DNA from: Gonatopus flavifemur
Lineage: Eukaryota > Arthropoda > Insecta > Hymenoptera > Dryinidae
DNA: 64,000 bases
NCBI GenBank assembly: GCA_018340375.1
Contig: JAFFJZ010000001.1
Location: forward strand, 51,018,001 to 51,082,000
Direction of reading: 5' to 3'
Shown here: piece after piece, positions 36,206-45,390 of the stretch
Position numbering within the stretch: position 1 is the first letter of the stretch
How the letters are laid out: each line of letters opens with the position of its first letter
Translations under genes and position numbers: made by a program
Notes under the pieces: generated by a model
Seen by the model: the letters and a program-made list of their open reading frames with translations, nothing else
Databases searched by the model: none
Told to the model about the DNA's origin: nothing

Positions 36206-37633
36206 ATTTTCAGAGTAAGAAATATCGAGTGATAGTAAAGTGGCATGCAATTTAAATTAATGAGTGAAAATTAACAAACCCTACGAGCAATGCAATAACC
36301 TTCACACGAAGTTCATATCGTTTGAACACTGAGAAAAACATTGATTAAGATGATTAATTGAGTTATTATATTTATATCGGAGTGGAAAAATTCAATCAGG
36401 CGTTAAAATAACCTGAATTGCATTTTCGAATGATGAGTTCGATTGTTTGATTCGTTGGAATAGAACAATTAAGAGAGTTTGTGGGTTGAAATTTCGATAA
36501 TTGAATTCACAAAGTTCATTCCATCGATATGTATCGAATTATATGATATTCTAGTTGATCGAACGTGTATCCGGTAAAGGATGAATTGACAAAACAAAAT
36601 TTCATATGAATTTAGTTTCTTCGAATCATTCGAAGCTCTTTTTTGAACGTATACAGATCGATGATAATTCCTCATTGGATGCACCCGGGCGTAATTTTGT
36701 GAATCTTCCTAACTACTTAGTCCTTTTGTCTTCCAATCGAACACGCGGCGAACATCTTCAACAATCTAAAATCACTCTTGAGATTAGCGAAGATTTCGGA
36801 TGGAATATTTGATAACAAGGACCTATCATTATTAACGGAAGCGATTCGCAGTATTCTGTATTCGATATTGAACACGTTCGGAAAAAGATCCTTGTCCGGA
36901 GTTTCAAGAAAGAATGAAAAATAGAGGAACAATGAAACAACGCTTTTTCTTTTTATCCTAAAAAGAAAAGAATTAATATCACTGTTAATCCAGTATTGAA
37001 TTGATGCACTTACGAACCCATAATAACGACAAGAAACATTGAAAACAATCATCCTCTCAGTTGGTGTCACCGTACTACACTGTGTCCCCAAAAATTACTC
37101 ACTATCCGTAGGATTTCATCTCATCACTATTTTCACTGAAAATCACGTTGTGATATATACATATGGATACGTATATATACATTGATATAATTTCCAGCAA
37201 CATAATTTTCCCATCCCCCTTTTGTGCTTTCTTTTATCTTTTTCGTATAAGTAATGCATAAGTATTTATACTTCCATGTATCCAAACAAACCGTATGAAT
37301 GAAGATGGAACATCAAAATTTGTTGTATTCCCTTTCGATAATACGATATTCACTATACACTCGGTTGAGAAGGATCACGCTCAATTTTCACGTTGTTATA
37401 TATCGTGTGCGAAAAGAAGAATATACGTTTTTTTGTATACAAATATATACTTCATATGGTTTATATAATTTTCCCCGTGTTTTGAATTTTTCGTTCTGGT
37501 TTTTGCATTATAGCATTATCAACATCGAAATATATTATATCAAAATTCTACCACACATAATAAACGTGTCACACACACACACACTGTTTTATAATAAATT
37601 ATCTCCTTCCTCTTTCTCCTCTCCTTTCTCCTC
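36206..37633. other. Non-coding AT-rich stretch
   Basis: No supported gene or bounded element. It has (TA)-rich sequence near 37150-37180 and (AC)n at 37572-37582. Confidence 0.4.
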
Positions 37634-37648
37634 GTTGTTGTTGTTATT

Positions 37649-37680
<32 letters not shown>

Positions 37681-37726
37681 GCGGTAGTAGTAGTAGAAGT
37701 AGTAGATAGTAGTAGTAGTAGTAGTA
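37634..37726. repeat. Compound (GTT)n-(GTA)n microsatellite
   Basis: GTT repeats from 37634 to about 37680 run into GTA/AGT repeats to 37726, directly abutting the CpG-dense block and its predicted minus-strand donor. Confidence 0.9.
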
Positions 37727-37727
37727 C

Positions 37728-37965
37728 CTTTGGTTTGACGGGCTGGCCCCGTCCCCGTGCTGAGTTTGCTCGCCGCGCGGTGACTGTAATACGTTTCAAG
37801 AGTATTCTTTGTCCGTGGCTGTGCGGCGCGCGATGCCGGGGAATCGTCAGACGCAGAGCAGCTGCCCGCGTTTCGTATGATCGTCGGAACTCGGTAGAAC
37901 TCGGTTAAATTCGGTTTGTCATCATCAACAACATCCCGCCGCCATGGCGGGAACCCAGGATATAA
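37728..37965 (-). CDS. CpG-dense block with candidate 5' exon (minus strand)
   Basis: This is the most CpG-dense segment away from the Tet exon. On the minus strand it is open in one frame from about 37920 to a candidate donor CAAAG|GTACT (last exon base 37728, phase 1). That gives a peptide with balanced composition (starting DDDKPNLTEFYRVPTIIR), unlike the low-complexity flanks. I do not recognise it. No in-frame ATG lies immediately upstream, only GC-rich sequence with a separate ATG at CGCCATGGCGG. It could be an upstream exon or untranslated leader of Tet (same strand, 32 kb away), an unrelated gene, or a CpG-island promoter. Confidence 0.3.
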
Positions 37966-38065
37966 CCAGGACCACCACCACCACCACCGCCAAGCACCAC
38001 ACACCACCGCCGATAGTAGTAAACCTGGGGTGGTAGTGGTGATGATGATGGTGGTGGTGGTGGTG
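37966..38065. repeat. (CCA)n and (GGT/GAT)n triplet repeats
   Basis: CCA repeats at 37967-37990 and GGT/GAT repeats at 38030-38065 flank a short unique segment. They are roughly inverted with respect to each other and could pair. Confidence 0.85.
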
Positions 38066-38495
38066 GAGAAAGGGAAACCCTCTCTGTACACGTGCAAAAC
38101 AGAGACCAATGGACTTGTAGAATAGGATGGAACAATTTCGTAACTGTGTAAGAAAAAAGAGAGAAAGGGAGCCTGTGAGGCATGCGCGTTACATCATTCC
38201 TCTGAGTTGCAACCCCTCGGGAAACTGAGGGATGATGCTGTGTGAACCTGTTTTGGTATGTGATAATTTTCCATACCTTTTTTTTCTCGTTTTTCATCGT
38301 TGAAATGGAATAAGATGATTCGTGTGGGTTTTCGTTTCGAATTTCATCAGGATTTTTCGAAATTTCAACCCTCATCTTGGGGATTGGTTTCTCACTCATT
38401 TCGTGGTGAAATTTTCGCAGATGATCAGAGTTGAAACTGAATGACTGAGGTTGAAGAAAAGACAAATGTAAAATTTCTATGAATGAAATAGAGAT

Positions 38496-38652
38496 GAGCG
38501 ATCTGAGAAGAATTGATTCTGTTTTATACAACTTTTATCGAATTTCAATCGAAAATACAACATTTTCTGGGTTTCTATTGATTTCTATTCAATTTCGATT
38601 AAAATTTGATATAAATTGTATAAAAAAGAATCAATTCTTCTCTAATCGCCCT
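38496..38652. mobile_element. 157-bp foldback element
   Basis: GCGATCTGAGAAGAATTGAT followed by TCT pairs with AGA followed by ATCAATTCTTCTCTAATCGC. Pairing continues through TTTTATACAA / TTGTATAAAA and AATTTCAATCGAAA / TTTCGATTAAAATT. Nearly the whole element folds on itself. No duplication recognised. Confidence 0.7.
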
Positions 38653-38939
38653 TCTCTAGCATGAAATGTCAAAACAATAGTACTTAATGCGTTGCGGTGA
38701 ATTTTTTCAAGGATTTGATGAAATCCACCAAAAATTCCTTGAATTATGTATAATTCATATATAATTCAATATATTTTATATGTAATTAATCCATGAATTT
38801 GAGAATTCCCTCATCTGAAATGTTTTCAAAATTGTCATGTTGTATTGTATACGTTTTATACGAAAAATTGTATATAAATTCGATAAAATCATTGAACAGT
38901 TTATGTATATAAAGCTTTATACAGAGAAATACCTATGTG

Positions 38940-39705
38940 TGCATGGACCAATGGCCCAATGATGGACCAAGCCCGGCACAAGAGCTGACGGGACTTGTCT
39001 TGAACAATTTACCAAACTTGGCCCAGACCCTGACAAACTTGGAACAGTGGTTTTGCCAGGGCCGGTCCAATGCATTTACCAAGCATTAATCAATGCTTCT
39101 ATGATCGCAGATATGGATGAAAAAAGTAATTGATATCCCAGTTCATGACTTTCTCCCTCAGAATACCCTACATAAATTATCGGAGAACGTTCTTCAAAAT
39201 CAGTTGATCTCCGTGTATGATTACATTGAAAAGTATCCTATCTCCATTAAGTGAAGTTCTATTCCTACTTGAATCAATAAAATCTAGCTTGGTGTGTGAA
39301 ACTAGGATGTAGGATCAATTATGGCAGGAAGATCGGGCCAGCCCTGGCCCGATGGTTATCTCCAAGTCTTCAGCCATTGTAAATTCAAAATTTAGTCAAT
39401 ATTTATAAATATTGGGTCACTCATGTGGGCAATATTGGCACAATTGTTCTCAACGAATGCTCGATTTTTACAATCGTGCCAAGCTTGTACCAAATGTAGT
39501 GACCATTTCAAAAATATTAACAAATGTACCATGACTGACTATCCATTGGGAACAACGGGACAATCATGGAACAATTTTGGGCCAATTGTTGTTTACAGAG
39601 GTTTGTTCCTGACACATGTGCCAACCTTGGGACAAGCTTGGGGTGTTTTCAGTCTTGGCAATACCTGCATGGGTAGGTTTCCGCCTGCTGTTGTACAGTA
39701 TCTTC
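38940..39705. repeat. Region of TTGGCCCA / TGGGACAA words
   Basis: Repeated words such as ATGGACCAA, ACTTGGCCCAGA, GGGCCGGTCCAA, CGGGCCAGCCCTGGCCCG, GTGCCAAGCTTG and CCTTGGGACAAGCTTGG occur in both orientations. The interior of 50017-50608 uses the same vocabulary. Probably one or more word-interior elements, but I could not fix the ends. Confidence 0.45.
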
Positions 39706-39790
39706 CCGAGTGCAAAAATTGTCAGAATTATATGTAAGGATCACAGAATTGTGTATAACTTATGTATAAACTATATTAAATTCAAAAAAT
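39706..39790. mobile_element. Tiny hairpin MITE, degraded copy 3
   Basis: Begins CCCGAGTGCAAAAATTGTCA and AGAATTATATGTAA, matching the reverse complement of the 13439-13521 right end. A weak inverted partner (AACTTATGTATAAACTAT) follows. The distal tip is lost. Confidence 0.4.
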
Positions 39791-39876
39791 CATTGAATTA
39801 GAAAATAATTTGCTCCCACAGCAAAAATCTTGCTCTTTCAGCAAGCGCTGGCCGATCCAGCAACACGGCATTGGAG

Positions 39877-39990
39877 ATATACAGACTGCTAGAATATTTG
39901 CTGGATTATGAAATACTTTGGAAACGTTCTGCTAATTTAGCAAAGCAAATTTTGAAAAATATTTATTTCAACAAAAATTTTTCCCTGCGG
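39877..39990 (+). repeat. Dispersed repeat, copy 2 of the 1032 repeat
   Basis: ATACAGACTGCTAGAATATTTGCTG, in pieces, and AGCAAAGCAAATTTTGAAAAAT match 1032-1125 in order and orientation. Between the copies only the ends are well conserved. Confidence 0.5.
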
Positions 39991-40558
39991 GTAACGATTA
40001 TTTGTCTCAGCTAGATTCTAGCTGGCGTAAATAGAAGTCTCAAATATGAATAAAACAATTTATCCAATGAACATAAAAAAATTGAATTGTGGGTAATTAA
40101 ATTTTCTTTTTATAAAATACTCCTTTGTGCATCATGAGATGGAACATTGGACATATGACAAGGACCAGTGCTTTCAACAGAATTATAGTCCACGGCGTCG
40201 ATTGGATAATTTTTTTAGATTAAGTGAATGTATTTCAGACAAAATTGAAACTTCTTCAACGCTTGTTAGACTCGTCTGTCGATTGCTTTTGGCTTTTGAT
40301 TAACAATCTTATCAATGTAAGGTTGTTACAAGTCTATCGCAAGGGTTTTGTAAGCTCGTACCCTTGTCTTGTGTTGTCAACCACAAATCTCCCATCAGAT
40401 TTGCCTCAAATGTGCCTGATACTCTTGCAGCAAGGTTGTGTTGTTATTTGGATATCTTACTAATTAGGATTTCTTTCTATTGGATTATCTTACTATTGGA
40501 TTAGCGACTCAGCTGTCGAGTTGAAAACAAAGTTGATATTAATTGTAAAAAGTCTGAC

Positions 40559-41458
40559 TAGTGTTGCCATGATCTTCGAGCCGATCTCAATAATTTCAAA
40601 CGATCCGATCTTCGAGCAGAGCTGAAGAAATTTCAGTCGATCCGAGTTTCGAGCTAAGCCAGAACTATGAGATCGACGAGCTAGATCGTTACTGAGAAAA
40701 TTTCCTATCAGACGATGGACCCTGGTTAAGAGGAGCCATTGATTCTCGCCAAATCTCACTGAATCTCGCGAAACTTCATTTATGAAACAATATTTGTGTT
40801 TAATGTTTAATTAGTAGCAGAGTCGATATTAAGAAAATATGTTTGTAGGGTGGATTTTTCTTCATCGTCAATCCTCTGAAGATGGATTTGGAGATATATC
40901 TATCTATCTATTCATCGGAAGATGCATTCATGGAGTTTTTATAACTAACATTTATGAAATTCAATTTGCCGAGTCATAAAAATTTTGAGAAAACGTTGTT
41001 TCATACTTCAACTTCAAGAGCTTCAGAAATACAGTACAGGCCAAAAGTTTGAATACACCCAAAGGAGAAACAATTTTTTCAGTTGATGTGTTTGTTTCAG
41101 GAAGTCAACTTACTTTATTTACATAAGTTCATTGTGTTTTATATTGTTTAGAAATTTTTGGATTATTATTTATGTAGTTTATATGAATTAAATCAATGTC
41201 GAACAGCGAAGATGTGAAAATGTTAAATGTCTTTAGGTTAATTCAAACTTATATCCTGTACTGTATGCTCTACTCCAAGGAGCCCCTGGATGCAGGAATT
41301 TTTTATTTGCGTTTGTTTTGAACGAAGTAGGATCGTGAGATCTTCGAGCCAATCCGAGTTTCGATCCGAGTTTGCGAGCCGAGCCTATTTGTCTAAAAAC
41401 AAGAGCCAAGCCGAGCTCATGCTCAAAACTCGGATTAGCCCGGATCGCGACAATACTA
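40559..41458. mobile_element. hAT-like non-autonomous element with perfect 8-bp target duplication
   Basis: AGTCTGAC occurs immediately outside both ends (40551-40558 and 41459-41466), a perfect 8-bp duplication typical of hAT elements. The tips TAGTGTTGCCATGATC and (inverted) TAGTATTGTCGCGATCC agree. The subterminal regions repeat ATCTTCGAGCC(G/A)ATC and CGAGTTTCGA words. 900 bp with no transposase. It contains a Tc1/mariner-type MITE (41032-41263) and a fragment shared with 28341. Confidence 0.88.
41032..41263. mobile_element. Tc1/mariner-type MITE nested in the hAT-like element
   Basis: TIRs CAGTACAGGCCAAAAGTTTG and the inverse of CAAACTTATATCCTGTACTG, followed inward by AATACACC / AATTAACC. 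TA flanks both ends (41030-41031, 41264-41265). 232 bp. CAGTACAGGCCAAAAGTTT is the type of end seen on Tc1-like elements. Its position dates it after the surrounding insertion. Confidence 0.85.
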
Positions 41459-42065
41459 AGTCTGACTGAATGTGGCTGCATCTTACTCGAAAACATGACT
41501 GACATCCAGTCTTTCCCATTGTGTCGGCATTCCTTCCCGGTGCTCACTTTCACTGAAACAAGGCTAGTTTTGGCTGTATCTTAGAATCAGCTAATTTCCA
41601 GGATGAAAGTAAGTTTCACTTTTCACCGTACTTTATGTGAAAGAATCGAACAATCAATATGCGTCTCAAACTATTCCTCTGTTCTGTATCGAGTCTGTTG
41701 TCTTTCCAGTATTTCACGGTAGGGATATAGGATGGACAACCCCAAAGTGGCCCTTGATTATGTTACCTGGTGTCACTTTATTGTACGTGGAGGAATCTGT
41801 ATCTGAGACAACTCTTTGAGTAGTGATGGGTATTTTTGAACCTTAGAACCGATCCTCTTTCATGTAAAAGTACATGATTTTGATAGATTTTAATAAAAAT
41901 TCAATACTCTTTATATCAAAAAGAACCAATTTTTTTTAAGGATGCCTTTTACTACTTTTGAGACTCTGATAAGAACCAGAAGCTTAACAATCAACACTAT
42001 CGGTGACTGAAAAAGAACTGAACGCATTTGACTGCTATAATTTATCTGGATTGATTGTTCTTCTG

Positions 42066-42155
42066 TTTTGTGGAAACATTTCCGAAATTATATATGATTT
42101 ATATATAATTCTATGTAAATTGAATGAGTATAATTTTGAAAATTTTCCCACTCAG
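42066..42155. mobile_element. Tiny hairpin MITE (TATATAATTTT family), copy 4, nested
   Basis: GTGGAAACATTTCCGAAATT pairs with TATAATTTTGAAAATTTTCCCAC. It ends CCCACTCAG, the family tip. About 90 bp, inside the hAT-like element at 41821-42920. Confidence 0.55.
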
Positions 42156-42370
42156 CCATCACAATTGAGGCAGTGCTCATCCTCTTTGAGTCGGTGCCCC
42201 GTCAAACTTGCAGCCCCCATTGCTGCACTTATGATAAGGATCCAATATGAAATTCCCAATTTTCTTCAGAAAATCAATATTTCATGTCAGGATTGAGTAT
42301 CAGATCCCGATGAAGCGCAGATTTTTTCACTAGGGTCGTAAATATCTTGTAGTAGAAACCACTCTAGACA

Positions 42371-42727
42371 CCCAGGAAAAAATCATTAGGTCTAAATAGA
42401 TCTGAGTAGATCTGATTTTTGGTCAGATCTGGTTCAAAAGATCAGATTAGATCTGTTCAGATCTCAGTAGATTTGATCAGATCTTGGCACATCTGGTTAG
42501 ATCTGAGTAGATCCTGTTAGGTCTGGATTGAATATTAGATTAAATCTTAATGAGCAATTGGTGGTTCAATTGTCAGAAATTTTGTGATATCTGTCTGTAT
42601 ATGAATTTGATTTTACACATACATTGTGACAAACAGAAGCCAAAATCGCAGTTTTTCAGATCTCAATAGATCTGTTTAGATCTGACCAAAATTTAGATCT
42701 GGTCAGATCTGATAATTTTTTCCCGGG
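42371..42727. mobile_element. TIR element with AGATCTGA-word interior
   Basis: Ends CCCAGGAAAAAATCATTAGG and (inverted) CCCGGGAAAAAATTATCAG. The interior repeats TAGATCTGAGTAGATCTGAT, CAGATCTGGT and similar words, a palindromic hexamer AGATCT every 10-15 bp, around a unique core (42515-42650). 357 bp, nested in the hAT-like element. A further patch of AGATCT words without clear ends is at 60895-61010. Confidence 0.75.
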
Positions 42728-42920
42728 CATCCATGAACTAAAGCTACAAGTAACGCTACACTTAAGAAAAACTAAAACCCAGGCAAATGCTTTACAAAAT
42801 ACTTACCAGGTGTTTGCGAGGAAATATTTGAAGAGAATCGACCCTTTTTGATATAAAAAATATACAAAATTCATGAATTTTAATAAAAATTAGATACCTC
42901 TCAAAGGATCCCAATCACTA

Positions 42921-43537
42921 TTTGCGAGCGTCCAATTTTTTTCTAGTTCAGCGATACAAAATTCATGAGTGTCTAGAGCATTTCTGCTGAAGTCTCAATA
43001 AGGAATACATAGGGCCCTGACCGAGACCTGGTTTTCGAACCCTATGAGACTCTCATTCGATTCGCATCAGTGGAAACCTCATCCGAATCTAAGTTGTCCA
43101 CAAGCAGGCATGTCTAAGTAGGGCACGTTCAAGGATCTCATTGATCACACACATATTACTATTTTGTTTCACTGTTTTCTTTATCTCAGTAAACTTGACA
43201 TGTTTACGTCTGCTAAAGTTGCATTTGATACGGTGAAGTCAATTCAGCAGAAACACGAATCAAATGTGGGTGAATTGCGTTTTAAATATGATTCGAAACT
43301 TAAAGTTTCCCAAATAATTCAATAAACAACCTCCTATATCTTTGATATACAATTTCTCACATCAATTCCCCTATTTTTTCATGAATTTAAAATACACGAA
43401 ACATAATATACGTTATCAAAACGACACAAGTAAATGCTAATCCGATGACGGATCCCTCATCTCACATGTGGGTATTGACTGTGAGTTGATGACTCTCCTA
43501 CTAGTATGACACTAGCGTGATTTGTGAATACAAGATC
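42921..43537. other. Non-coding stretch
   Basis: Around 43000-43080, CATAGGGCCCT and CCCTATGAGACTCTCATTCG words resemble the interior of 61148-61420. No supported gene. Confidence 0.3.
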
Positions 43538-43833
43538 TGGCAGAACAAGACTCTATTCTTCATTTCTCTATTCTCAAGTAACTCTATTCCTAAATATCTT
43601 TATCCTTAAATGAGTCTATTCCCAAATATGGCTAATCCTCAATATCTCTATTCTTACAAATCTCTATTCTTTTCAATATTGATTAAATCTAGATGTGTTC
43701 TGTTTTATGTATAAAACAATAGAGACACCTAGGATCAGTCGTATTTGAGAATAGACTTATTTAAGAATAGAGATATTTAGGAATATAGTTATTTGAGAAT
43801 AGAGAAATAAAGAATAGAGTTCTTGTTCTGCCC
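43538..43833. mobile_element. Foldback element with CTATTCTCAAATA-word arms
   Basis: GGCAGAACAAGACTCTATTC (left) pairs with GAATAGAGTTCTTGTTCTGCC (right), and pairing extends about 95 bp through TTTCTCTATTCTCAA, CTATTCCTAAATATC and GTCTATTC words. Each arm is itself a run of 13-16-bp units based on TCTATTCYYAAATA. The central 70 bp is unique. 296 bp. Confidence 0.8.
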
Positions 43834-45021
43834 AAGTTCTTATATTCCTGACCGAACAAACAAAAATATCATTTGTTTTGTTGTTTTCCAAGAACAGCTG
43901 CGAATCTCACAGGCCTTGATAATACAATTTGACATGCTTTATTTGTGAGAAAAAAAGATTTTTTTACCATTCATTACGAAAAATCGTCAGCCGTGATTCG
44001 TTTGGATCCATTTTCAATTGAACTTGTATCGATGTATGATAAAAACTTGAAAATTTTGGATTTATTGATTATTCACGTGAATATGAATATTAATGAATTA
44101 ACTTGAAACATCACCTCTCTCTTTTGGACTCTGAAATTGAATACGCAGTAAAACAATAGGTTGAAATTTCCTATATTAGATGAATATGAAAATTCTGAAA
44201 CTTGTAAAAGAAATCAAGTTCAATCATGAATTCATTAAATTTACTGCGAAATGTATTAAAATTCATGTGAATATGCATGAAAAATCATAATTCTGTATGA
44301 CATATCATAAAATTTCATATAGAAAGTCAGAAAAGTTTTGAAAATTGATTTATATGAAATTTAGGAAGCAATTTTTTACAGTTTATCAATTTCCACTCAT
44401 CTTCACAAGAAAGGATGAAAGATGAGAAGAAGTATAATCTGGTCTCATCCTTGACTAATAAATTGATGAAAAAATGATTCCAGTTCACTTCAGTTGTGAC
44501 ATGCATATAAGTATACAGATAAGCAGAATATTCTGTCTCATGACGTTTCGATACTATCCATGAAATCTTTTTTTCTCTTCTCCTTTCAAGGTCTCTTCCG
44601 AAAGGGTGGAAAGTTTGAGGAAGGGTTGGCAGAGCAACGTTGCTTGCCTACAGGCACGAAAAGTCGTTGATATCGAATCTAAGAGGTTGTCGAAATAAAT
44701 CGTTAATCGAAACGAAGGAAAAGAAATGGTGTAAAAAATGTCAAGTCTTGAAGAAGTTATAAAGTTTTTCTCAACTATTCTGAAATATCGGTGTACATGG
44801 AAAGGAACAAACTTTTCGGCAGAGATTTTGGGGAAACTATCTGATGATTGGGATCGATGTTTATCCGAACGAAACATCTAATGTGTTTGGGATATGAATT
44901 TTCATTATCCACGATCATGAATAGTGTTTGATTGAAGAGTATTAACCGATATTTGATGGAGTTCTGTACAGCACTTCTTTTGTACATATCAATTGAATAA
45001 CTGCAAAATACACTCGATTAA
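43834..45021. other. Non-coding stretch
   Basis: AT-rich with no recognised gene or bounded element. Two minus-strand ORFs of 70-107 codons near 44554-44987 have no recognisable domain. Confidence 0.35.
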
Positions 45022-45390
45022 AGTCCCCAGACTGGAAAGAAATTGGAAGAATTGGGTTTGAGATTGGGGTGGATAGCGCTCCAAACAAATTGGCGTGTGT
45101 TCTTCCACTTTGGGTGCCCAAACTCCCTGAGATGAGGAAATAGTGGCCCCAAGGGTTCGAGCACTGGAGAAAATTTTCAGAAAATGTCATCAATCATATA
45201 ATTTTGTGACTATCATTAAAATATTTTGTTAACTGCACAAAATATTTTTTTCAGTAAAGATGAGCTGTCAAACGTTTCGCTATTCGCCATGGTTTTTGTC
45301 ACCCAAAGTGGAAAAACAGACACGCCAGTTTGTTGGGAACACTATATCCACGGAATTTTTGGACACCTGATACTTCCAGTTTTTATTTCC
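45022..45390. repeat. Imperfect inverted repeat, ~90-bp arms, ~180-bp spacer
   Basis: CACCCAAAGTGGAAAAACAG and CACGCCAGTTTGTTGGGA (45300-45340) are the inverse of TTCCACTTTGGGTG and CCAAACAAATTGGCGTG (45090-45116), with pairing extending about 45 bp further out. Both arms lie in ORFs (minus 44942-45193, plus 45226-45519) with short shared peptide matches such as TQSG, as inverted arms would give. Likely a foldback element; its outer limits are not certain. Confidence 0.5.

Larger units (their letters stand above)
41821..42920. mobile_element. Second hAT-like element, about 1.1 kb, degraded
   Basis: Tips TAGTGATGGGTAT and (inverted from 42920) TAGTGATTGGGAT, with subterminal TTTATATCAAAAAG shared by both arms and AATAAAAATT words nearby. 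TAGTGATGGG is a familiar hAT terminal sequence. The 8-bp flanks TCTTTGAG and TTTGCGAG agree at 5 positions, so the duplication is decayed or absent. It holds two nested insertions (42066-42155 and 42371-42727). Confidence 0.6.

Noticed and set aside
37916..38125. Plus-strand ORF with poly-His and poly-Val
   Set aside because: It begins at TTG and consists of (CCA)n and (GGT)n microsatellite translation.
42996..43050. tRNA-like GGTTTTCGAACCC loop
   Set aside because: It resembles a T-loop, but no anticodon or acceptor stem could be folded around it.
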